Positions 12,054-21,372 of a stretch of 64,000 nucleotides of DNA are shown here, piece after piece. Source of the stretch: Nectonema munidae (taxonomy: Eukaryota > Nematomorpha > Nectonematoida > Nectonematidae); contig JAUIRK010000934.1 in the NCBI GenBank assembly GCA_030549495.1, positions 186,001 through 250,000 of the forward strand, given 5' to 3'. A program made the translations under genes and the position numbers. Numbering within the stretch: the first letter of the stretch is position 1; the number at the start of each line of letters is the position of its first letter. Below the pieces are notes generated by a model that saw only the letters and a program-made list of their open reading frames with translations, had not been told where the DNA came from and did no database searches.

Positions 12054-12496
12054 TCAAAGTAAGGAAATTTGAAAGGCGCCAAGTGCAATGAACTTTAAAA
12101 CACTTTCAGTGTGTCTAAGTGCTGAGTAGGCACGTCTTTTGAAAGAATAGCACAAAGTCCAGAAATTTCTTTGATAGTATGAATCACGTGTCTGCGATGA
12201 CGACAACAACTCATCTTCGAAAGCGTCGGCTATCCTCCTGAGTCGCACACCCACTGAATCTTCATTTCTCTTCCCGTCACTTTTCTCCTCCCTCTTGTTT
12301 GCTGAGACTAGAAGATTTGAAATCTTTGCTGTAGATTGACTCGAGTTGTTTGGTAGTGAATTTGTAATTTCATTTGAAATGTAAAGATGACTCAAATTAA
12401 CTTCTGCGTCTTTCTTGTCTTCCCTTTCCTTAACAAAGAGTTTCTTTTGGCGCCTTATAAGTAAGCTTGATTTGTGAACACTTTCCAAGCTAATTT
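12054..12496 (-). CDS. Candidate BH3-only protein, terminal exon with BH3 motif and hydrophobic tail
   Basis: The exon begins after TTTTTTTAG and reads E/I-S-L-E-S-V-H-K... to a TGA at 12054-12056. It carries VGVRLRRIADAFEDEL (residues 251-266 of the joined 316-residue product). This matches the BH3 pattern hydrophobic-x3-L-x2-hydrophobic-[GA]-D-x-hydrophobic at every position (V251, L255, I258, A259, D260, F262) and resembles BIM (ELRRIGDEF). In known BH3-only proteins this helix binds the groove of BCL-2-like proteins and promotes mitochondrial apoptosis. The last 15 residues (VLKFIALGAFQISLL) are hydrophobic, as in the membrane-anchoring tail of BIM. The region before the BH3 is lysine- and serine-rich without a recognisable fold, as expected for this class. 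No ATG opens this frame (it would start at TTG), so it must be an internal or terminal exon. A chance BH3 match is possible but unlikely with the fitting splice site and tail. Confidence 0.65.
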
Positions 12497-12624
12497 CTAA
12501 AAAAATATTTATTTATTTATTTTTACTTATAAGAATAAAAATATGTTTTAGAAGAAAATTTTTACCAAGCTTTTAACGCCCAACTTTTTGATAACTAATC
12601 GTCTGTTATCTATTTAAAGAGTTT

Positions 12625-12735
12625 ATATATACCATTTTTACTTCTGAATTGTCCTTTTTAAGTCCTAAATTGCTTTTTTCTATTTTATTTTGTATTTTAG
12701 AAGGAGGTAATTCAGAAGTAAAAATGGTCTATATA
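12625..12735. mobile_element. Short foldback MITE (TATACCATTTTTACTTCT family), copy 1
   Basis: The left end TATACCATTTTTACTTCTGA and the right end TCAGAAGTAAAAATGGTCTATA are near-perfect inverted repeats around a short centre of GTCCTAAATTG-type units. A TA (or TATA) duplication flanks it, as with Tc1/mariner-type MITEs. It lies about 130 bp inside the BH3 gene intron from the acceptor. Related copies occur at 13635-13750, 19205-19360 and 26570-27370. Confidence 0.6.
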
Positions 12736-13634
12736 ACTTATATTTCAAGGAAAACTAGTGCTGCTTCAGATAAAAATCAGCGATTGGTTTTCCCATCAGC
12801 GATTGTCGATAGGTGAGGTTTTTTTTCAAAAGATCAGCTTTTCAGAGGAGGAACGAGAAAGTCGAAGAAACACTGGACAGTGGACACTAGTTCCCTTAGT
12901 GAAATAAAATCTTCGGTTTCAAGGTATAAAGAAAATTCATTGAAAAGGATATGCTGACGAGTATATAGATTGCAAATATATGGACCCAAACATAAAACTT
13001 CTATAATTTAGGAGGATAGGATTAGATGGGTTAAAGCGTTCACCAAAAATTCAAACTCCCTTTGCCAACTACTTAAACTAGTCATGTTAACAACGCATCA
13101 TTATACTGAAGTAATGATAAATTTTTACCATGATAAAAGTATTTATACTAAACAAGTTGTGAACTATAAATACTATTGAGTGATTTATTCTACAAATACA
13201 GAGGATATTAATAATTTCGATAAGAAAAATTCATCCGAAAGTGACATTCTAAAAAATTTAGTTTAGTAAATCAAAGTAAAATTGTAATGATCCGAGAAAA
13301 TATGGACAAAATCTAATTCCAATTTAATAAAATTCTAAATCACCTAAATCTAAATTTGGACAAAATCTAAACAAAATTAAAAAAAAATCAAATTAAAAAA
13401 AACTTTTAAAGCCATCTAAATACAAAAAGTTCATAAAAAAAAATATCCAATTTACTTAGCAAATAGTGTTTTTACTGATCATATACCTTTTTTAGATAGT
13501 AATGGTTTTTAGATATATCCAGTAAAAATTAACCATACTACTTTTTTCTCTATTCAAATAATAATAATATCACTAGTCATTCTTCTCAGTGATATTGGAC
13601 ATTTTGTTTTGAAATTTGATTTTCCCCTTCTTCG

Positions 13635-13750
13635 GTATATTATGTCGCCTTTAGTTCTATTTTGTCTTTTTTTTCAATCCTAAATTGTCTTTTATCGATT
13701 CTATTTTTGTCATTCTAAAACACAAAAAAAAACGTAAATTCAGAAGCCAG
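13635..13750. mobile_element. Decayed relic of the same foldback MITE family
   Basis: TTAGTTCTATTTTGTCTTTT, CCTAAATTGTCTTTTATCGA and, at the right, ACGTAAATTCAGAAGCC share the 21-nt subunit pattern of the copies at 12625 and 19205, but the ends are poorly kept. Confidence 0.35.
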
Positions 13751-14310
13751 CAACCATGAGCATCAGAATTTTAAAGACATTCTTTTTAAATGAAATTTTA
13801 TATACCATTTAAAACAGACACGTTTTATAAGGAGGATAGTTTTTGACGATTTGAAAGTTGTAAAATTTAGAATTTACCGTCATGTCAAACAAAAGGTTGA
13901 CCAATGAGATTTCTACTTCCACATATCAAGACATTATAAAGAAATCAATTTACTCGGAGATACACTTTTAGTAATAATGAAAAAAATTTCATGTAGTATA
14001 TTAAAAAAAATTTCCAGCTTAAATTAAAAAGATTGTCTTGAGTCATTTATTAAAAAATCATAAACAAATTTACGTAATACTCACGATAAATAAATTTTAT
14101 TTGTGTCATTCTTTACAGCCTAATCAATCATCCGTTGATTTATGCACAAATAAATTAACATTTTTTAAATCGATAAAGAATGATTAAATTTTATAGTTTT
14201 TACAAATTTTAAAATATAGGAAGTTATTTTTGTTATGAATCAATGTAGAAAAACACCGATTTTTGAAAAAACTTTAATAAAGTCTGCAATTGCAAACTGG
14301 AACCTCCATC

Positions 14311-14447
14311 TTAACCCATTTAAGGCCAAGCAAAGCAGACGATATCTAAAAAACGCAGACGATTTATATTCAAAGTCATTGAAAAAATCAGATAAAGATG
14401 AAATTACTTATGTTCCAAAATAGGAACATTGGCCGTAAATGGGTTAA
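14311..14447. mobile_element. piggyBac-type MITE with TTAA duplications, copy 1
   Basis: TTAA at 14311-14314 is followed by CCCATTTAAGGCC; the other end is GGCCGTAAATGGG followed by TTAA at 14444-14447. Inverted CCC... ends flanked by TTAA are the signature of piggyBac elements. Inside are GCAGACGAT repeats and the palindrome TGTTCCAAAATAGGAACA (14411-14428). A second copy in the opposite orientation is at 21234-21372. A short open frame crossing this element is not a gene. Confidence 0.65.
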
Positions 14448-15488
14448 AAGCTTAATGGCCTGAGTCGACAATTGTAGACTTTATAAAAATATGAATCGTC
14501 TGAGTTTATAAATGTTTTTTACTACAAAATTTCGCTTCACATTACGTATTGTTTGATTAATCTCGTTGTTAACCAGTTAAATATTTTAAATAATTTAACC
14601 TTCCACGGAAAGGAGTATCATTCAGAAGGATACTTTCAGGATGTATTGTAATGCCCGCTATTTGACTTGAAAAAAAGTACAGATAACCATTAGGTTTATG
14701 TACGCGATAAACGAGAAGTCACCATGCATGAAGATTAAGTTTTGCTACTTTATATATTTTTCAAAATCACAGATTGTTTTAATAAAAAGCATGGAACAAA
14801 TATTTTTTGAATTTTTCATAGGGAATAAACTTTAACTTTCAACAATGAAGAATTCAAGAGTATTCCATATATGACATCCAAAGAGAATCTTAACTATTCC
14901 GGGAAATGGAAAAGTAAAAAATACAATTGCCCAAATTCAAAAATTGAAATAGAAAGTTGGCTAAGGAACTTTCAAAGTAGTGTTAATTCTATGACAAATC
15001 TCATTTCTTCAAATCATGATGCAGACAATTTTTATTTGAATATCGGATATTTGCAATTCTATTCGCTCCTTCGTGAATTTATTTTTTCATTACACAAACA
15101 CTAAGTATAATTGCGCAAATACAAAATGCAATTGAAAAAAAGACAGAATCGAATCCGAGCGCTCTATACTTTGTCTCAAGACAAAATAAATTTTCTTTGT
15201 TTCTGCAATCATGAATTATTATATACATTAGAATAAAGGCATTTAATAGCATATTGAGAAGTAATGCATGGCAAAGTCCCAATTGGCACCGTTGACAAAA
15301 ATTGAACAAGAACAAAAAAAGAATTATTTTTGCTTTTTCTTCGTAAACATAGTTATCAAAAATGGTCTTTCCCCAGTAATGAGTAAAATTGAATTTACGA
15401 ACTTTATAATACCAATTTTTTATTTAGCTATACTAACTAATTACACTTTAATGGCGTCCTTAACCAGTTAAATATAATTAAATTCTAG

Positions 15489-15730
15489 ATAGTAAAAGTA
15501 ATAATAATTTTTTTTAGCTAAAATGAATAAATATAAAATGAATACTTTTCGGCTTAAAAATCCTTCATCAGACATTGAGTGAATAGAATAGAAAAGATAT
15601 ATTAAAGTATATAAAAATTATTTTCTCTTTTATATATTGCATTCATTCAATGTCTGATGAAGGCTTTTTAATGCGAAAAGTCACCAAAATGATCGATTTT
15701 GGCTAAAAAATTTATTATTACTTTTACTAT
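15489..15730. mobile_element. Foldback MITE with ~110-bp inverted arms
   Basis: The left arm begins ATAGTAAAAGTAATAATAA and the right arm ends TTATTATTACTTTTACTAT. Further in, TTTTCGGCTTAAAAATCC plus TTCATCAGACATTGAGTGAA mirrors TTCATTCAATGTCTGATGAA plus GGCTTTTTAATGCG. The arms cover nearly the whole 242-bp element. It lies in the intron of the BH3 gene near its donor site. Confidence 0.6.
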
Positions 15731-16153
15731 TTTATTTTATTATTAGCTGAATGCTTCAGCATCGTTCCTTTTTATTTTACAAATCTTAAATTTACAATTT
15801 GAAATCTACCCTTGAATTTTTTTCAAGATCAGCATTTTGAAAACAAAATGGCCTGTTCTTTTCAATGATTCAGTGACTTTTCATTTCTTATAACACCGAT
15901 GCTTTACTGTTCATAAAAGCTTTAAAGAAACTTGTTTTTTCAATAGTATTATATATATTTAAGGCAGGCGCTTTTCATTTTTACTACACCGAAGTCTCGG
16001 TAGCATCTACATTATCCACTAACAAACGGCATAAATTACAAACTAACATTTATATCATATCATGTTTTTTGATTGGGGTTTCCTACGTTTTCCATGTTTG
16101 ACTGATTAAAATTTTCTCTTTTTCGTTTAGCAAGCTTCAAAAAATAACGAAAC

Positions 16154-16661
16154 CTGATTGCGTATCTTTTTGAAGATCTGTTTTTTTGTTATCAAGGATG
16201 AACTCTCGTAGTTTGAGTGAAGAAGTATTTGTGGGGCTGCTTTGTGGCGAAAGATGATCGCCATCACTGTACTTTTTGGATTGGGAAAGCGAATTTTCTT
16301 TGAGGGGCAGGTGAGTACTGCAATCACAAAAAATGGCAGTTTCGTCGCTAGAGTTCATCAAAGAGTCAAATTTGTCGTCATCGATGAAAAGACTTTCAAC
16401 ACCACCCTCCCCAAATTCCAATTCTGCATCATTTTTGTTAAAGTCGAAAAAGACTTTCCCGCTTCCACTGTCCGAGCTTATCAAAAAGGGGGACAAATAG
16501 CCGCTATCCTTGAGGCGCTTTCTTTTGAACATTTTCGCGAAGTTGGGCGAAGTAGATTGTGCAGCACTTGATAACTCGTTCAAAAAGTCGTAGCCATTGT
16601 CCTCGTCTGAAAAATGGGCGGACTCACCACCATCACAGCATTCACGACACTGACTCGCCAT
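16154..16661 (-). CDS. Candidate BH3-only protein, first coding exon (residues 1-169)
   Basis: This exon opens at an ATG (MASQCRECCDGG...) and encodes 169 residues plus the first base of codon 170. It is visibly GC-richer than its surroundings. The product is acidic and serine-rich and looks disordered: an SDEDNGYDFLNEL segment (about 18-30), a basic patch KMFKRKRLK (43-51), DSGYLS at 52-57 (fits the beta-TrCP degron DSGxxS), several SP sites (LSP, SSP, about 137-143), and KDTQS at 165-169, similar to dynein-light-chain ligands in BIM and BMF (KxTQT). A pyrimidine-rich stretch ending in AG at 16684-16685 suggests a spliced 5' leader just upstream. It is joined to the BH3 exon because the phase fits exactly (508 + 443 = 951 nt, 317 codons with stop). 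Without splicing the frame stops at 16137, after GFVIF. The long open frame is well supported; its link to the BH3 exon is inference. Confidence 0.62.
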
Positions 16662-16683
16662 ATACTTGGTTTTATTCAACAAA

Positions 16684-16700
16684 CTAAAACAGATCAGTAT
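16684..16700 (-). promoter_or_regulatory. Probable 3' splice site upstream of the BH3 gene start codon
   Basis: On the minus strand the sequence runs ATACTGATCTGTTTTAG and then TTTGTTGAATAAAACC before the ATG at 16661. A branch-point-like CTGAT followed by a T-rich tract and AG suggests that the 5' leader is interrupted by an intron. Upstream of the ATG the frame is open back to the AG, so a few extra N-terminal residues from an upstream exon are possible. Confidence 0.4.
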
Positions 16701-16735
16701 GAAAATATATGAATACGCTTACTAAATCTTCCGAA

Positions 16736-16757
16736 AAAGAAGAAGAAGAAGAAGAAG
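16736..16757. repeat. (GAA)n microsatellite
   Basis: About seven GAA units just upstream (minus-strand sense) of the first coding exon of the BH3 gene. Confidence 0.8.
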
Positions 16758-18675
16758 CTATTACAAAGTAGTACGCATTTATTTCATCAAGGCTCTTTGG
16801 ATTAACTTTATTGTCATGATCATCATTGTAGTGTACAGCTTTAATTAAAGGGTGCACGCATACAGGTGCATGCCTACTTTTTACTTATTAACTCGAAATG
16901 ATGGTTCCTCACACTAATTCCTAACTTTTTATTCCGTATCAATTAATTGGGTCAAAGCATTAGCACTTTTGTCTTTTTTTCATTAACATGACTTGTCTTT
17001 AAAACCTCGCAAAGTCAAATCAAAACCTTACTCATCATCAAGGTCTTCTATCCAGCTATCACCACAATATATATGCACCACACACACATATGGTTACGAT
17101 GCAGGTATAAGTAAAAACATAATTCAATGTTTATTGTAGTAAATAAAGAATTCTGATTAGTATAAGAGCTTAACCTTAAAGCTACTAAGTTAATCGGAAG
17201 GCGTTGAAACAAATGAAAATTTTGCCCACTTTTTAGATTCTTCACGTTTATAATTTCTGTTAGTTTAAACGAAAACAAACTGACTTCTCATATATAATAA
17301 TAATAAACTGACGTTAAACTTTTTAACCAACTCTTTTATTTTATATTCACATTTTTGTTGCCTTTCTCCGTATAAAATCCATTTTATGATAGAACTTGTC
17401 TCAAATTATCACCTCAACAAAGGATAACAACAGAAAATTTAAAGATAATGTAAAAAAATTAAAAATTCTTGATGTAATATTGACAACAAAAAAGTAATAA
17501 AACCTAAAATCCAGATAGTTTTCAAGTATAAATTCTTTGATCATTAAAACCTTGAAGTGAATTCAAAAAATGGAAGTATTTTTAAATATTTTACTTTAGA
17601 CATGGATAGACACGACAGACACATATTTATACAAAATATTCGTTTAAACTGGATATTTTATTTATGTTTTTACTCTGGTATCAGAAGTGCTAAGATGGAC
17701 CCAAGGACCAATGACCCAATAAATTAGAAGCACCGACTTGTTTTATAAAAATTTCTTCAAAACGAGAATGAGATGATAAATTTTGGAGATAAAAAAATGA
17801 AAGTTTTCTTATTCATGAAAAGCTATTCATGAGATTTTAATTGGTAGATGTGTGGATTGTGATAATGAGAGAACTTAAAACATATGTCGGTTTTAAGCAA
17901 ATATCGAGCTACACAAATAACTAACTTTTGAATTTTATATTAAATAAATTTGGAAGGAAAAAAAGAGAATAAAAATTTTAAAAAGGGTTAAGGTTGGGGT
18001 TAGGGTTTAATTAATAACCAAATTTTAATTCAACAAGGAGTATTACTTATTAAAATAATGATTAATTCAATTAATAATGATGTTTAGTTATAACTCGATA
18101 AATCGATTGTCATAGAGGCATAAGTTTTTTCAAATTTTAACAATAACAAATTTCTGGCAAAATAAAAAATGTCCTAGAAAAAGGTTTCTAATCGCACTAC
18201 AACAACGGATTTCGCGGCGTTTCTTCTACAGTAGCCTGGCAATGCCACGGGAGGCAACAAAAGAATCAAGAAATGCATCATACAAATTATACCAAGCCTC
18301 CTATGTGATTTTGCGAGATTATTTGTGGTAAATGGATATCTTGTGTTATATATATAGGATATATAGTATAAATATAATTAATGAAATATTAGATTAAAAG
18401 CTAAAGAAATCATCGGCTTGTTGTAGGAGAGAAGTTATGCGAAGTATGCAAGATATTAGCGCTTGAAATAATACAATTTGACTTACACAGATTCTGCGCT
18501 AATGTTCAGCCATTAATCCAATAAGGAATGCTATTGTCTCGCTTTTTAAATATGGTGGGCAGAGACAGATCAGAGAGGGAAATCGTAAAATTAGTACTGT
18601 ATACGCACTGATTTAATATTTATATGGTGGATCATTCATTACACATGCAAAGCCGTGCGCATGCATGCTGGCTGA

Positions 18676-18749
18676 CTCATGCACAAAGAATGTTTATTGT
18701 AGATTAATGGAGGATTCGCGAATCCACATAAACATATTCTTTGCATGAG
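18676..18749. repeat. Long hairpin with an inner perfect palindrome
   Basis: CTCATGCACAAAGAATGTTT pairs with AAACATATTCTTTGCATGAG with few mismatches (stem about 24 bp). The loop contains the perfect 14-bp palindrome GGATTCGCGAATCC (18712-18725). It sits in a GC-richer block (18180-18900). It could be a small-RNA precursor, a cruciform or a MITE core; I cannot decide. Confidence 0.5.
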
Positions 18750-19204
18750 CTGTGGATGTCTTGCAGGTGTGCGTGCAAAATGCTAAGTTATTGTTATTAT
18801 CACTTTAACAAATAATTGCTCTAAGTTCTTCTTGCATTTGTTCATTGCCGTCAAGAGCAGCATCATCACGTTTATGCGCTTCAAAGACGGAAAGGTAATG
18901 CTTCAAAAATCTGACTGATTGACCGTTGAATAACTACGCCTCCACTTATTGATTATCTCCCTGTCCTCCTCGATCAAAATTTTTATCATAAAAAAATTAG
19001 ATCAAAATATCAGTAAAAAATTTTAGCTGATAGATAAATTAAAAAAAAAAAAAATTAAAAAATACAATTGCCAACTAACTAGCAAATTAATAGAAAATCT
19101 GGTACTAATTAAGTTATCTCCACCTCCCTCAACCCAACTAAAAATGTTTATTTTTATAATGCATATCATCACTACATGACTGATTAAGCTCTATGCTAAA
19201 GATG

Positions 19205-19360
19205 ATATATACCATTTTTACTTCTATTTTGTCTTTTTTCAACTCCAGTTTGCCTTCGTTCAATTCTATATCTAAATAATCACGAGTTTTTGTGATAGCA
19301 TTTCCAACAGGAGAAAATGGAATTGCAAAAAGACAAAATAGAACCAAAAATGAGATGTTT
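19205..19360. mobile_element. Foldback MITE (TATACCATTTTTACTTCT family), copy 2
   Basis: The left end ATATACCATTTTTACTTCTA is followed by TTTTGTCTTTTTTCAACTCC. The right end GGAATTGCAAAAAGACAAAA followed by TAGAACCAAAAATGAG is its inverted partner. A loop of about 70 bp separates the arms. Same family as 12625-12735. Confidence 0.55.
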
Positions 19361-19989
19361 ATTTATATGTAAGAGGAAAAAATGAACGACTTCTTTTAAA
19401 ACTAAATAATTTTAACACAAAATAATTAACTAACACAATGATGACTACCCAATTAACGCTTTTCCATCTATAATATTTTTTTATGATTTTTTTATTTAAC
19501 TTTTTCATAATTAAAATATTTGGGGGAGAGAATAACGAATAAGTAGCATTGCTATGTTTCGACAAATTAGGAGCAAAATTTTGAATGTTTAGATTTATTA
19601 AATAGCTTTCCAATTAAATTATATTTAAAATTTTCCGAGCATAAAACTAGAATGAATTGATATAGTTAACCATATTAAATAACAAGATATTAATTAGCTA
19701 TTAAAAATTAATTAAGGTTTTTTAACTGATACTAACCAGCTAACAAAATATTAATCTACTTGATTAACTAATGTAACCTGCAAACAAACAAACTAACAAG
19801 AAAATAAATCCGAAAGAATACATTTGTAATTAAGCACGTAAAGTATAAATGACACATATGTTCAGCCTGATTGAAAGAGATGCGCACAAGATTACTTTTC
19901 AAAATAATGTGGCTTAAAAGTCTAATAAACGATGAGTGCAACAAACTCAACGCCATAGTTTAAATCGTGGGGTAAAATGAGAAGACAGA

Positions 19990-20165
19990 TTCACTTACGT
20001 GGGCAATGACAAGGGCTATCCACGCGATTCGCTTTACTACTTTCTAACTCGAATGCGAAAAAGAGATGAAAAATTTGAATACCAAGATGAAATACTCACA
20101 AAGTTCATTGGCCCTTCTCTCTCACTCATTGGTTGAAGTATGGGGGTGAAGAAGAAGCAAGACTT
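19990..20165 (-). promoter_or_regulatory. Possible promoter / noncoding first exon upstream of the BH3 gene
   Basis: This GC-richer minus-strand block carries a CCAAT element (AACCAATGAG) and, downstream, GCCCAC/GTAAGTGAAT, a strong consensus 5' splice donor near 19997. It lies 3.3 kb upstream of the acceptor at 16684, so it could be the first untranslated exon. No transcript evidence is available and the link is inference; GTAAGT also occurs by chance. Confidence 0.22.
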
Positions 20166-20238
20166 CGTATTTCCACCACGACCGGCCTGTCAAGGAAGAC
20201 TGGCTGATTTTTTAATCCATGGATATATCATAGAATAG

Positions 20239-20308
20239 AAGAGAGAGAGAGAGAGACGAAAAATGGCATGATGGTTCATGGGAGTTTGTGGTGTGTGTGT
20301 GTGTGTGA
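20239..20308. repeat. (GA)n and (GT)n microsatellites
   Basis: GA repeats at 20239-20255 and GT repeats at 20287-20308, close to the GC-richer possible promoter block. Confidence 0.8.
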
Positions 20309-20702
20309 GTTGCACAATTGCCAAAGGCGTTACCTCAGAGTCAATGACTTGTTTTGAAGATGTGTACAGAGACCTTTGTCTCTTGTATGCAAATATTGTG
20401 GTATTATGATAATAGCAATTCTTCACTTGTTCTAATACTGTATATACTTCCACACTGATCACCACCCTATTGCTTGTCTCGATATTGAAAGAAAAAATGC
20501 CATATTGCTTCTCATACATACAAATATTACATTCCGTTCCTCAATATGCCGAGTTCAATTAGCTAAATCATAATTTCCTCAAATAACTAGACAAGAAAAT
20601 GAGGAATTTACTCACTGATCTATACTAAAATTCTTGGCACTTATTGGTTATATCCTCCCCCCCCCCCCTCCTCCCTCACTACCTTCAAAAACAGTAAATT
20701 GA

Positions 20703-21139
20703 TGAAGTAAAGACAAACCCTCTAAAATAGACCAATGAAAGATGATGATTTTGAAAGCGCACCCAGCCAATGAAATCCTTTTGTAAATGCACCAAGTAAA
20801 GATGATAGTACATTCTGTGATTACGGAATAATTAAAAAATATATTTGCGTTAAAACTGTTTTATCTTTGATATTATATATCAAAATATATATATATTTAT
20901 TGATTAAAAAATGAATTAGAAAATTTATCCAAACCAAATTAATTAATTTTATTTGCTACGAAATTTAAGTGAATTGAATTTACATTACCCTGAAATTGTC
21001 TCATAAACCGAATGGAAAGCGTTATGTTTGTTTCTTTCTAGCGACATAAATTCTTGCAAGTATGAGTTTAACATATTTCTCCTAATAAACCAAGTAAAGA
21101 TGATCCCTCTATCTTAAAATTAGAGGAATCGTCTTTACT
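20703..21139. repeat. Possible MITE with an AGTAAAGAYRA inverted motif
   Basis: GAAGTAAAGACAAACCCTCT at the left is inverted as AGAGGAATCGTCTTTACT at the right. A tight hairpin AGTAAAGATGATCCCTCTA / TAGAGGAATCGTCTTTACT lies at about 21093-21139, and AAGTAAAGATGAT recurs near 20792. The boundaries are uncertain and no target duplication is seen. Confidence 0.35.
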
Positions 21140-21233
21140 ACTTCCTATTTTTGTTATTTATTTACTTTGTTGGTCAGTCAATCAATTAGTTAAAGAGTTT
21201 GTTAATTAGTAAGGTATTGTGTCATAGTTAGGT

Positions 21234-21372
21234 TTAACACATTAAGTCCCAATGCTTCCATTTGGGAACATAAGTAATTTCATATTCGTCTGATTTTTTC
21301 AATGACATTGAATATAAATCGTCTGCGTTTTTTTAAATATCGTCTGATTTCTATGGTACTTAATGGGTTTAA
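21234..21372. mobile_element. piggyBac-type MITE with TTAA duplications, copy 2
   Basis: TTAA at 21234-21237, then CACATTAAGTCCC; the far end is CTTAATGGGT then TTAA at 21369-21372. Its inside (CATTTGGGAACATAAGTAAT, ATAAATCGTCTGCG, ATATCGTCTGA) is the reverse complement of the copy at 14311-14447. A further scrap of the family (GATATCGTCTGATTATTC) lies near 35318. Confidence 0.6.

Larger units (their letters stand above)
12497..16153 (-). other. Intron of the candidate BH3-only gene
   Basis: The donor is AATCAG/GTTTCG at 16153-16152: a good exon side but weak intron positions +3 to +6. The acceptor is ATTTTTTTAG at 12497-12498. The phases match (phase 1 to phase 1). The intron holds at least three MITE-like elements (12625-12735, 14311-14447, 15489-15730) and a weaker relic near 13635-13750. 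A small additional exon that keeps frame cannot be excluded. Confidence 0.5.

Noticed and set aside
14235-14423. 62-codon plus-strand frame
   Set aside because: Most of it lies inside the TTAA-flanked MITE, and the equivalent frame is absent from the second copy.
16242-16571. Plus-strand open frame of 109 codons
   Set aside because: It is antisense to the first coding exon of the BH3 gene, and its translation shows no domain; the minus-strand reading has the better features.
17985-18012. Telomere-like GGTTAGGG words (also near 39160)
   Set aside because: Only two or three imperfect units, irregular, and not the TTAGG array expected for arthropods; most likely chance.
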